A DNA stretch of 64,000 nt from DATEDA01 sp963789885. GTDB taxonomy: Bacteria > Pseudomonadota > Gammaproteobacteria > Burkholderiales > SG8-39. The position numbers and the translations under genes were made by a program. This document shows, piece after piece, positions 51,642 to 59,994 of the stretch. The stretch is from positions 310,001 to 374,000 of the forward strand of contig CAWBNB010000033.1 in the NCBI GenBank assembly GCA_963789885.1, written 5' to 3'. Under the pieces are notes generated by a model that saw only the letters and a program-made list of their open reading frames with translations, had not been told where the DNA came from and made no database searches. Position 1 is the first letter of the stretch. Every line of letters begins with the position of its first letter.

Positions 51642-52493
51642 CTACGCGCTCGCATAGCCGCGGCTCGCCCGGCCGAGCTGGTTGAACGCGGTCACGAGCG
51701 CGAGCACCGTGACGAGCAGCACGATCGACACGGTCGCCGCGAACGGCCAGTTGTTGAGCGAGATCGCCTGCTGGTAGATGAGCAGCGGCATGTAGATCAG
51801 CCGGCCGCCGCCGACGATCGTCTGGGTGACGAACGCGGTCACCGACGCGGCGTAGACGAGCATCGCGCCGGCGATCATCCCCGGCAGGGTGAGCGGCAGG
51901 GTGACGCTGAAGAACGTCCGCCAGGCGCTCGCGCCGAGCGAGATCGACGCCTCGTGGATGCGCGGGTCGAGCTGGGCGAACGCGGTCATGAGCGGCAGGA
52001 CCATGAGCGGCATCTGGATCTGCGCGAGCGCGACCACGACCGCGCCCTCGGTATAGAGCAGCCGCAGCGGTGCGTCGATCAGGCCGAGCTGCAGCAGCGC
52101 CGAGTTGACGATCCCCTGGCGTCCGAGGATGACGATCCAGGCGAACGTCCGCACCACGACGCTGGTGAGGAGCGGCAGGATGATGACGAAGAGGATGAGC
52201 GTCTGCACCCTGCGCGATGCCCGGCTGTGGAGCCATGCGAGCGGATAGCCGAGCAGCAGGCAGAGCGCCGTGGTCTTGGCCCCGAGCCAGAGCGTCTCGG
52301 CGAGCGAACTGCGCGACAGCGGATCGGCGAAGAACTTGAAGTAGTACGCCAGTCCGACGAACGAGCGGTCGGTCTCCGAGGTGAGGCTGATCGCGAGCAT
52401 GATGGCGAGCGGCGCCGCGAAGAACGCGGCGAAATAGAGCGCGAGCGGCAGGCCGAGCTGCCACTCGCGCGCCGGCGCGGCCGCCGTCGTCAT
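51642..52493 (-). CDS. Pot-type ABC permease (PotB-like)
   Basis: 283 aa with six helices and the EAA loop HEASISLGASAWRTFFSVTL near residue 180. It is separated from the second permease gene by 68 bp with no obvious terminator. Confidence 0.9.
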   Translation of the reverse strand: MTTAAAPAREWQLGLPLALYFAAFFAAPLAIMLAISLTSETDRSFVGLAYYFKFFADPLSRSSLAETLWLGAKTTALCLLLGYPLAWLHSRASRRVQTLILFVIILPLLTSVVVRTFAWIVILGRQGIVNSALLQLGLIDAPLRLLYTEGAVVVALAQIQMPLMVLPLMTAFAQLDPRIHEASISLGASAWRTFFSVTLPLTLPGMIAGAMLVYAASVTAFVTQTIVGGGRLIYMPLLIYQQAISLNNWPFAATVSIVLLVTVLALVTAFNQLGRASRGYASA

Positions 52494-52503
52494 CGAGCTG
52501 CGG

Positions 52504-53550
52504 TCAGACCTTGATCTCGCGGTTGAAGCGGTCGATCAGCTGCGGCCGGATCTTGTTGATCTCCGCCCAGTCGAGGAGCACGCCCTTCTTCAGCATGTCC
52601 GGGACGCTCGACCCGAGCATCGCCACCTCCGGCGGGAACTTCACCTTGCTCGAGGTGGAGAGCGAGAAGTACGGCTTGTCGAGCATCGCCTGCTGCACCG
52701 CGGGGCTGAGGGCGATGTCGATGTACTTGACCGCGGCGTCGAACTGCTTGGTGTTCTTGACGATGTTGAGCGTGGTCCGCACCATCACCGGGCCGGTTTC
52801 GGGCACGGCGAAATCGATGTCCACGCCCTTGCTCTTCAGCAGCAGAGTGTTGTTGAAGTAGTTCGGCGCGATGTCGATCTCGCCCTGCTGGAAGAGCGCG
52901 ACCAGCGCGCCCGGGCTCGGCGCGACGCTCCCGACGCTCGGCAGCAGCTCCTTGATCTTCGCGAAGGCGGGCTCGAAGTTGCGCTCGCTGCCGCCGTTCA
53001 CCTTGGCGATCTCGCACATGTAGGCGGTGCCGAGGCTGGAGGCGAGGCCGGTGAGGCCGACGCGGCCCTTGTACTCCTTCTTCCAGAGGTCGTTCCAGCT
53101 CTTCGGCTTCGCGACCTTCTTCGGGTTGTAGGCGAGCCCGATCGCCTGGACGGTGATGACCGGGCCGGTGTTGTCGAACCCGCGGAACTGCTCGGGCAGG
53201 TCCTTGAAGTTCGGGCTGCGGCTGTCGGGGAACTTGGCGAAGATGTCGTCCTTGAGCACGTTGATGAGCGGCCCCTCGTCGAACAGCACGACGTCGAACG
53301 GGGGGGTGTCGCGTGCGGCCATGATCTTGGCGACCACGTCGACGACGAGGATCGGGCTCCACGTCGGGTCGATCCCCTGCTTGCGCAAGGCGGGCGCGAA
53401 GACGTTCCGGAAGAGCTCCTCGTAGATGCCCGGGTACGTGTTGCCGACCAGCTTGGCGGCTTGCGCCCGGGCGAGCCCGGGTGCGACCGCGCCCGCGGCG
53501 AGCGCGGCGCCGGAGCCGAGGAAGCGGCGGCGGGAGAGGGACAGGCTCAT
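52504..53550 (-). CDS. Pot-type ABC extracellular substrate-binding protein
   Basis: 348 aa from the inner ATG at 53550, which has AAGGAG before it and begins a Tat-type leader (SRRRFLGSGAALAAG). The rest is a PotD/AfuA-like binding fold (NTYPGIYEELFRN, FDVVLFDEGPL, GLAYNPKKV, GTAYMCEIAK). Export in folded form is unusual for this class and may reflect an early cofactor or simply lineage habit. Confidence 0.9.
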   Translation of the reverse strand: MSLSLSRRRFLGSGAALAAGAVAPGLARAQAAKLVGNTYPGIYEELFRNVFAPALRKQGIDPTWSPILVVDVVAKIMAARDTPPFDVVLFDEGPLINVLKDDIFAKFPDSRSPNFKDLPEQFRGFDNTGPVITVQAIGLAYNPKKVAKPKSWNDLWKKEYKGRVGLTGLASSLGTAYMCEIAKVNGGSERNFEPAFAKIKELLPSVGSVAPSPGALVALFQQGEIDIAPNYFNNTLLLKSKGVDIDFAVPETGPVMVRTTLNIVKNTKQFDAAVKYIDIALSPAVQQAMLDKPYFSLSTSSKVKFPPEVAMLGSSVPDMLKKGVLLDWAEINKIRPQLIDRFNREIKV

Positions 53551-53569
53551 GGCAGGACTCCTTCGTGGG

Positions 53570-54661
53570 TCAACGGGGGAAGACGCGCGCACCGTCGGGT
53601 TCGACGATGCTCAGTGCGACCGGCTCGCCGGCGGCGACGATGCGTTGGCTCGAGCTGCGGGCCGCGGCGACCTTGAGGCGGTCGCCGCGGGCGGTCTCGA
53701 CCTCGTACAGCAGGTTCGGCCCGATCGGCATCGCGATCACGACCTTCGCGTCGAGGACGCCCTTCGTGCCGGGCCCGGCGAGGGCGAGGTTCTCGGGGCG
53801 CACCGAAAGCCACACCGCTGCGTCCGGCGCCGGCGCGGCCGCACTCCGCAGCGCGACGGTGCCGCCGCCGTCGAGCGCGATCGCGAGGCGCCCGTCCGCG
53901 GCCGGGCGGACCGTACCGGGAAGCAGGTTGGTGGTGCCGATGAACTGGCTCACGAACAGGTCGCTCGGCTCGTCGTACAGCGCGACCGGCGGGGCGTACT
54001 GGTGGATCCGCCCCTGGTTCATGACCGCGATGCGGTCGGACATGCTCATCGCCTCGTCCTGGTCGTGCGTCACCATCACCGCGGTGATCCCGAGCTCGCG
54101 CTGCAGGCGCTTGATCTCGATCTGCATGTCGAGCCGGAGGTTGCGGTCGAGCGCGCTGAACGGCTCGTCGAGGAGCAGGATGCGCGGCTTCACCGCGATC
54201 ACCCGCGCGAGCGCGACACGCTGCTGCTGGCCGCCGGAGAGCGCGCGCGGCAGGCGGTCGCGCAACGGCTTGAGCCGCACGAGCTCGAGCACCTCGTCGA
54301 CGCGCTCGGCGATCGCAGCCTTCGACGCGCCCTGCGCCTTCAGCCCGTAGCCGACGTTCTCGGCGACGGTCATGTGCGGAAACAGCGCGTAGCTCTGGAA
54401 CACGATCCCGACGCCGCGGCCTCCCGGCGGGAGGTGATTGATGCTCTCGCCGTCGAGCAGCACCTCGCCCGCGTCGGGCCGCACGAATCCCGCGATCGAT
54501 CGGAGCAGCGTCGTCTTGCCGCAGCCCGAAGGACCGAGGAGCGCCACGAGCTCGCCGGCGGGAATGTCGACCGAGACGTCGTCGAGGGCGATCGTTCCGC
54601 CGTAGCGATGGGTGACGCGGCGGACCGCGAGCGTGTGGGCGCGTGCCGCGGCGCTGGTCAT
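53570..54661 (-). CDS. Pot-type ABC ATPase (PotA-like)
   Basis: 363 aa. Walker A GPSGCGKT, Q-loop VFQSYALFPHMTV, signature LSGGQQQR, Walker B ILLLDEPFSALD, switch VTHDQDEA, and a C-terminal TOBE domain (about 285-360). Its start overlaps the upstream decarboxylase-like gene by 4 bp, tying the transporter to that enzyme. Confidence 0.93.
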   Translation of the reverse strand: MTSAAARAHTLAVRRVTHRYGGTIALDDVSVDIPAGELVALLGPSGCGKTTLLRSIAGFVRPDAGEVLLDGESINHLPPGGRGVGIVFQSYALFPHMTVAENVGYGLKAQGASKAAIAERVDEVLELVRLKPLRDRLPRALSGGQQQRVALARVIAVKPRILLLDEPFSALDRNLRLDMQIEIKRLQRELGITAVMVTHDQDEAMSMSDRIAVMNQGRIHQYAPPVALYDEPSDLFVSQFIGTTNLLPGTVRPAADGRLAIALDGGGTVALRSAAAPAPDAAVWLSVRPENLALAGPGTKGVLDAKVVIAMPIGPNLLYEVETARGDRLKVAAARSSSQRIVAAGEPVALSIVEPDGARVFPR

Positions 54662-55386
54662 GCGACCTCCCGGAAGAGCCGCCCCCAGCGCCGGATCCGC
54701 TGCGGAGCAGCGCCGGCGAGCTTCAGCGACTTCCACACCACGGTCGCTATGGTGTCGTACATCGGGATTCCCGTCTCGCCCTCGAGCTCCTCGACGAGGC
54801 GCGCGCTCTGGAGGCCGGTGCAGAGGAAAGTGATCGCGTCGGGCCTGGCCTTCGCCACTGCGCGCGTCATCTCCCGGAGCTGGTCGAAGGTCGCCTCGGA
54901 GAACGACCAGTTGTCCTGCCAGCCGAGGTGGCGCTCGGCGACGCATTCGAAACCGGCGGCGGCGTAGTTCGCGATGATCTTCGCCTGGACGTCGTCGCGA
55001 TAGGGGGTCACCAACCCGAATCGCTTCACGCCGGTCGACCGGAACACCTCGTTCAGCGCGAGGACCGACGTGCAGGCGGGGATGCCGGTCGCCTCGGTGA
55101 TGCGGCGGCACAGCCGCTCGTCCGAGTCGAAGCCGAGCCAGCCCGCGGAAGTGCCGTTCCAGCCGATCGTGTGCACCTTCGCGTCCGCGAGGAGCGCCGC
55201 GGCGCGGAGGATCTCGGTGTCGTCGAACTGCGCCAGCGCGGCGCTCGACAGGGCGATCTCGGTGACGCGGAACCGCCCGAAATGCGCGCTCGCCTCGGGG
55301 ATCTCCGCGAGCATCGCAGCGGTGATCGGCTCGAGCCGGGTGTTCGAGGAAGGGGTGAGCATCCCGAGGAGGATCCGGTCGGTCAC
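54658..55386 (-). CDS. Arylmalonate-decarboxylase/maleate-isomerase family protein, module 1
   Basis: 242 aa of the Asp/Glu racemase superfamily. Racemases and maleate isomerase have two active-site cysteines. Here the first position is replaced by a WNGTS motif (76-80), while the second is kept (Cys189 in FLCTG). Arylmalonate decarboxylase likewise has Gly-Thr-Ser at the first position as its dioxyanion hole and a single cysteine, so a decarboxylase-type chemistry is a better guess than isomerisation. It is paralogous to 61500-62234. Confidence 0.85.
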   Translation of the reverse strand: MTDRILLGMLTPSSNTRLEPITAAMLAEIPEASAHFGRFRVTEIALSSAALAQFDDTEILRAAALLADAKVHTIGWNGTSAGWLGFDSDERLCRRITEATGIPACTSVLALNEVFRSTGVKRFGLVTPYRDDVQAKIIANYAAAGFECVAERHLGWQDNWSFSEATFDQLREMTRAVAKARPDAITFLCTGLQSARLVEELEGETGIPMYDTIATVVWKSLKLAGAAPQRIRRWGRLFREVA

Positions 55387-55437
55387 GGGCGGCGATCGGC
55401 GGAAGTCAGGTCGGGATTGTGCGTCGGGACGGAGAAA

Positions 55438-55924
55438 TCATGTTTTCTGCACCCGCCGGCCGTAGTGATCGATCAGCACTGCTGCCGCCTCCTCCTCGAG
55501 CACCGGTCCGACGACCTCGACCGCGTGCATGCCGCGCGCGAGCACCTCTCGGCAGGAAAGGAGCAACTCGTCGACGCCCGGCCGTGCGAGCTCGCGCATC
55601 CGCGCGACCGGGAGCGCGTAGACCAGCCGCCGGACCCCCGACCAGTAGATGGCACCCGAGCACATCGCGCAAGGCTCGCCCGTCGCGTAGACGGTGCAGC
55701 CGGTGAGGGTCGTCGGCGTCGAACCGACGCGACGCTTCGCGCATCAGGTTGAGCTCGGCGTGCCCGGTGCAGTCGCGGTCCGTCACCTGCGTGTTCGCGG
55801 CGGTAAGGATCAGCTCGCCGCGCTCGTCGGCAAGCGCCGCGCCGTACGGCTCGTCGCCCCGGGCGCTCGCCTCGCGCGAGACTGCGATGGCGGCGCGGAG
55901 GTGCCGCTCGTCGTCCGGGCGCAT
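55438..55924 (-). pseudogene. Nucleoside/guanine deaminase-like protein with one frameshift
   Basis: From the ATG at 55924 the frame encodes a CDA-superfamily deaminase (GDEPYGAALADE, zinc motif HAELNLM). Near 55706 one extra C in a CC run shifts the frame; after correction PCAMCSGAIYWSG (second zinc motif) follows and the protein ends normally at 55438. The GAIYWSG-V wording resembles guanine deaminases of the GuaD type, which would produce xanthine. Loss by a single homopolymer indel could be real or an assembly error. The corrected product is about 161 aa. Confidence 0.8.
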
Positions 55925-55948
55925 CGCCCGCTCAGTCCGACACGACCC

Positions 55949-56410
55949 TCAGCCCGGCAGCACCGACGCCGATTGCGTCCACGGCGTGATCTGGAACGGC
56001 AGGTGGTGCGGCTGCGACGCGTCGTAGATGTCGAACTCGAGGATCAGCTTGGTGTAATAGCCGCCCGGCACCTTGGCGCCGATCTTCTTGTAGTAGTCGC
56101 CGACGTAGACGACGGCCTGGTAGCGGCCGGTCTTGATCGTTTCCGGCGTGAGCAGCGGGCCCTCGGGCGGGCGGCCATCGGCGTTCGAGACGACCGACTT
56201 GAGCGTCCTGGCAGCGCTGCCGTCCAGGGCGAGAAGATCGATGCGGATGCCGTTGGCGGGCGTGCCGGTGTAGAGGTCGAGGACGTGCGCGGTGACGCGC
56301 CCGCCGGTGGCCTGGGCGGCCGCCGGCTTCGGGGCGGCGGCGAGCGCGGCGGCGGCGAGCGCGGCGCCGGCGACGAGGAAGTCCCTGCGATCGCGAGATT
56401 CGGTGGTCAT
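55949..56410 (-). CDS. Tat-exported degenerate transthyretin-like protein
   Basis: 153 aa with a Tat-like leader (DRRDFLVAGAALAAAALAAA) and a transthyretin-like domain. The first His (TAHVLD), the Arg (NADGRPPE) and the late His (PHHLPF) are kept, but the end is PWTQSASVLPG, without the YRGS tetrapeptide of hydroxyisourate hydrolases. It is probably not a normal HIU hydrolase. It lies 37 bp downstream of a canonical exported paralogue. Confidence 0.85.
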   Translation of the reverse strand: MTTESRDRRDFLVAGAALAAAALAAAPKPAAAQATGGRVTAHVLDLYTGTPANGIRIDLLALDGSAARTLKSVVSNADGRPPEGPLLTPETIKTGRYQAVVYVGDYYKKIGAKVPGGYYTKLILEFDIYDASQPHHLPFQITPWTQSASVLPG

Positions 56411-56447
56411 GGTTCCCTCTTCGGTCGGTTGGCGGTTGCGGATGCGA

Positions 56448-56900
56448 TCAGCTGCCGCGATAGGTCATGTAGCTCCACGGCGAGAAGTAGAGCGGCACGT
56501 GATAGCGCGACGTCGCGTCGTAGATCGCCACGCGGATCGGCACGACGTCGAGGAACTCGGGCGTGGTCTGCTGGATGCCGGCGCGCTTGTAGTACTCGGC
56601 GACATGGAAGACGATCTCGTAGCGGCCGACTTTCATGTCGTTCTCGTTGAGCAGGTTCTCGGTCACCCGGCCCTCGTCATTGGCGCGCACCGTCTTGAGG
56701 AGCCTGCGGGTGTCGCCTTCCACCGCGTAGAGGTCGATCCGGATCCCGGCCGCCTGCTTGCCGGTGTAGGTGTCGAGGGCGTGGGTGGAGAGCTTCGGCG
56801 GCAGCTTCTGCGCCTGCGCCGTCGCGGCGCCGGCAGCGGCGAGCGCGCCGATGGCGAGCCCGGCCTGAATGAACTCCCTGCGGTGAGCTTCAGTGGTCAT
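56448..56900 (-). CDS. Tat-exported 5-hydroxyisourate hydrolase
   Basis: 150 aa: Tat-type leader (HRREFIQAGLAIGALAAAG) and a complete HIU hydrolase domain with LSTHALD, NDEGRVTE, SRYHVPL and a C-terminal YRGS. The export signal indicates a periplasmic enzyme, unlike the cytosolic UraH at 18773. Periplasmic HIU hydrolysis implies urate oxidation outside the cytoplasm or uptake of hydroxyisourate. Confidence 0.9.
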   Translation of the reverse strand: MTTEAHRREFIQAGLAIGALAAAGAATAQAQKLPPKLSTHALDTYTGKQAAGIRIDLYAVEGDTRRLLKTVRANDEGRVTENLLNENDMKVGRYEIVFHVAEYYKRAGIQQTTPEFLDVVPIRVAIYDATSRYHVPLYFSPWSYMTYRGS

Positions 56901-56958
56901 GAGAGTCTCCGGTGTTGACGGTGAAGTGCAAGCGAGCCCCGGTGCGCTGGAATCGCGT

Positions 56959-58263
56959 TCAGTCGAACGACATCCGCGGCAGCCAGAGCGCGAGATCGGG
57001 CCAGAGGTAGAGCAGCAGCACGAGCAGCAGCATCATGAACAGGAAGGGCAGCGTCCCGACGATGACGTCGGTGATGAGCCCCTCCTTGCGGATGCCCTGC
57101 ACGACGTAGAGGTTCATCCCGACCGGGGGCGTGATGAGCGCGAGCTCGGCCATCACGACGAGGTAGATCCCGAACCACACCGGGTCGATCTTCAGCGCGA
57201 TGACGAGCGGTACCACGATCGGGATGGTGCCGATCATCATCGCCAGCGCGTCGAGGAAGCAACCGAGGATGAGGTAGAAGATGGTGAGAACGATGATGAT
57301 CTGACCTTGCGAGGTACCGAGCTTCGCCACGAACTCCGACAGCGCCTGGGGCACGCCCATCAGCCCGAGCACGAAGTTGAGGAAGAACGCGCTGGCCGCG
57401 ATCAGCATGATCATCGCGGTGACCGAGACCGTCGTCACGAAGCACTCGTTGAGCATCTTCAGCGACAGGGTGCGGTAGGCAGCGCAGATCGCGAGCGACA
57501 TCACGACCCCGAGCGCGGCCGACTCGGTCGGCGTGGCCCAGCCGAGGTAGATGCTGCCCATCACCACCAGGAAGATGACGACCGGCGGGATCAGGTCGAC
57601 GAGCCGCCGCAACCGCACCCCGAGCGGCGCCGGCGCCTCGACCGCGCCCGCAAACGCCGGCTTCCACCAGCAGGCGACGACGATGACCAGCATGAAGAGC
57701 GCGGTGAGCAGCAGGCCGGGGATCACGCCGGCGGCATAGAGGCGGCCGACCGAGGTGTTGGTCATGGCGCCGTAGATGATCATGTTGATCGACGGCGGGA
57801 TGAGGATGCCGAGCGTGGCGCCGGCGGCGATGCTGCCGAGGACGAGGCGGGAGTCGTAGCCGCGCCCCTTGAACGCCGGGATCGCGACGGTGCCGATCGT
57901 GGCCGCGGTCGCGACCGAGGATCCCGAGACGGCGGCGAACATCGCGGAGGCGCCGATGTTGGTGTGGAGCAGGCCCCCGGGGAGCGGGTTGAGCCAGTCG
58001 GAGAGCGAGCGGTACATGCGGTCGGTGAAACCGCCGCGAACGAGCAGCTCGCCGAGCAGGACGAACAGCGGAATCGCGACCAGCACGAAGTTGTTGGTCG
58101 CGCCCCAGTACTGGGTGCCGAACTCGAGCGTTGCCGGCCAGCCGAGGTAGAGCATCGCCCCGAGCATGCTGAGCGCGAACATGACGAAGGCGACGTGCAG
58201 CCCGCTCGCCATGAAGACGAGCAACAGTACGAAGCCGATCCCGGCGATCGTGATGTCGATCAC
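56959..58263 (-). CDS. TRAP transporter large permease (DctM), system 1
   Basis: 434 aa from a GTG at 58263, about 12 helices. DctM signatures include VAIPLFVLLGELLVRGG, FAAVSGSSVATAATIG, LGILIPPSINMIIYG and ALITPPVGMNLYV. It overlaps the small permease gene by 4 bp. Confidence 0.94.
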   Translation of the reverse strand: MIDITIAGIGFVLLLVFMASGLHVAFVMFALSMLGAMLYLGWPATLEFGTQYWGATNNFVLVAIPLFVLLGELLVRGGFTDRMYRSLSDWLNPLPGGLLHTNIGASAMFAAVSGSSVATAATIGTVAIPAFKGRGYDSRLVLGSIAAGATLGILIPPSINMIIYGAMTNTSVGRLYAAGVIPGLLLTALFMLVIVVACWWKPAFAGAVEAPAPLGVRLRRLVDLIPPVVIFLVVMGSIYLGWATPTESAALGVVMSLAICAAYRTLSLKMLNECFVTTVSVTAMIMLIAASAFFLNFVLGLMGVPQALSEFVAKLGTSQGQIIIVLTIFYLILGCFLDALAMMIGTIPIVVPLVIALKIDPVWFGIYLVVMAELALITPPVGMNLYVVQGIRKEGLITDVIVGTLPFLFMMLLLVLLLYLWPDLALWLPRMSFD

Positions 58264-58877
58264 CGCGGGCCTCCGCCGCCGGCGTGCGCGTCCGACTGCG
58301 CCTCGCGCTCCAGGCGCGCGGTGAGCTCGGCCTCGAGCTCGTCCTGCGCGCTCATCGGGCCGTAGAATCGGTTGAGGCGGGCCGATCCCGTCGCGTACAG
58401 GATGACCGCGTGGACCGCGTAAGCGAGCGCGATCGCCGCGAAGAGGCAGATCCCGGCCAGCCACAGGCCCTGCGGCTGCCACAGCGGCGTCTGGAGCGGG
58501 TTGGTCGCCACGCTCTGGAACTCGATCGACTCGAGGAGCACTTCGCTGCCGCGCCACGCGGCGAAGGCTGCGAAGAGCGCCATCGTCACCATCGCCAGGA
58601 CGTTGAGAAAGCGCTGCAGGCCCAGCGGCATCCGCACCAGAAACACGTCGACGCGGGTGTGGCCGCGCATCGCCATCGTGTACGACGCGCCGACGGTCGC
58701 GGTGATCGCGAGGGTGTAGCCGCCGATGTCGTCGATGCCGTTCAGGGAGAAGCCGAAGAGCTTGCGGCCGAGAATCTCGACCGTGATCGCGACCGAGAGC
58801 GCGAGCACACCCCAGCCGCAGAGAATGGCGGCCCAGCGCGCGAGCGGCTCGACGATCCTGCTGATCGGGTTGTCCAC
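58260..58877 (-). CDS. TRAP transporter small permease (DctQ), system 1
   Basis: 205 aa with four helices and a long charged C-terminal tail (about 175-205, Glu/Ala/Arg-rich). The GHTRVDVFLVRMP element is typical of DctQ. Confidence 0.92.
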   Translation of the reverse strand: MDNPISRIVEPLARWAAILCGWGVLALSVAITVEILGRKLFGFSLNGIDDIGGYTLAITATVGASYTMAMRGHTRVDVFLVRMPLGLQRFLNVLAMVTMALFAAFAAWRGSEVLLESIEFQSVATNPLQTPLWQPQGLWLAGICLFAAIALAYAVHAVILYATGSARLNRFYGPMSAQDELEAELTARLEREAQSDAHAGGGGPR

Positions 58878-58904
58878 GTATTGCCCCCTGGCCCGCGCGG
58901 AGCC

Positions 58905-59954
58905 TCAGTCGATCTTGTAGCCGCGCGTCTTCCCGACCGTCCCGTTCCAGACCTCGGTGCACTTGGGATCGACCTTGTTGCAGGTCTGCTTCCACAGCGG
59001 CAGCACCGCCGCGGTCACCGCGGTCTTGATCTTGTTCGAGTCTTCCGGCGAGACGTCGACGAGCTGCATCTTGAACTTCACGCCCTCCTTGCAGGGCTCC
59101 TTGCCGACGTTACAGTTGACCGCATCGTCGTTGACGCGCTCAGCGAGGTCCCACATCTGGTCCTCCATCTTCTTGAACGCGGCGGCGAGTCTCTGCTGCT
59201 GCTCGGGCGAGAACTTCTTCCAGTAGTTCAGGTTCATGAAGTGGCCCTGGACCGAGCCCGACACCGAAAGCGGCATGAAGTGCGTGGTGACCTCCGGCCA
59301 CTTGCCGGTGTTGCCCGACGTGGGCGAGGTCACGCCGCAGTCGGCCACGCCGCGCTGCAGGGAGGTGTAGACCTCGGAGAACTGCAGCGTGATCGGCGTG
59401 CCGCCGAGATACTGGATCAGCGCGGCCATCGACGGCGTGAAGCTCCGCACCTTCAGGCCCTTGATGTCGTTGACCGACTTGATCGGCTTGTTGCAGTAGA
59501 ACACCTGCGGGCCGAACGGCCACAGCGTCAGCACCTTGGCGTTGAAGCGCTGCTGGAGCCGCTGGTCGAAGACCCCGCGGTAGGCGTCGACCGCCTTGCG
59601 CAGGTCCTTCATGTTGGTCGACACGCCGATCAGGTCGATGCCCTCGAAGAACGGGTCGTCGCGCGAGGCCATGCCGATCTGCACGCTCATGACGTCGAAC
59701 GTGCCCGAGCGCAGGAGGCGCAGCGCGTCGGCCGCCTGGACGTTCACCACGTCCATCGGGTTGTAGTTCACGTTGAGCGGGATGTCGGTCAGCTTCGGCA
59801 GCGCGATGAAGAACGGCTTCTCGATCGCGTCCACGTGCTTCGTGTTCGACGAGAAGTTGCCGGCGACGCGCATCGAGGTCGGCGCCTGGGCATGGGCGAG
59901 GCCGAGCGGCGCAGCGAGCGCGAGCGCGGCGGTGGCGGCGAGGAGTCGTTTCAT
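58905..59954 (-). CDS. TRAP transporter solute-binding protein (DctP), system 1
   Basis: 349 aa with a signal peptide (1-22, ending AHAQ). DctP landmarks: the carboxylate-binding Arg region FYCNKPIKSVNDIKGLKVRS and GVADCGVTSPTSGN. Five cysteines late in the protein (NCNVGKEPC, TCNKVDPKC) could form disulfides in the periplasm. Ligands of this family are acids; the upstream amidohydrolase and decarboxylase-like genes suggest a malonate-like or heterocyclic acid. Confidence 0.93.
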   Translation of the reverse strand: MKRLLAATAALALAAPLGLAHAQAPTSMRVAGNFSSNTKHVDAIEKPFFIALPKLTDIPLNVNYNPMDVVNVQAADALRLLRSGTFDVMSVQIGMASRDDPFFEGIDLIGVSTNMKDLRKAVDAYRGVFDQRLQQRFNAKVLTLWPFGPQVFYCNKPIKSVNDIKGLKVRSFTPSMAALIQYLGGTPITLQFSEVYTSLQRGVADCGVTSPTSGNTGKWPEVTTHFMPLSVSGSVQGHFMNLNYWKKFSPEQQQRLAAAFKKMEDQMWDLAERVNDDAVNCNVGKEPCKEGVKFKMQLVDVSPEDSNKIKTAVTAAVLPLWKQTCNKVDPKCTEVWNGTVGKTRGYKID

Positions 59955-59994
59955 CGGATCTCTCCTTGTGCGGGGACTGGATAGGCGGGAATCG

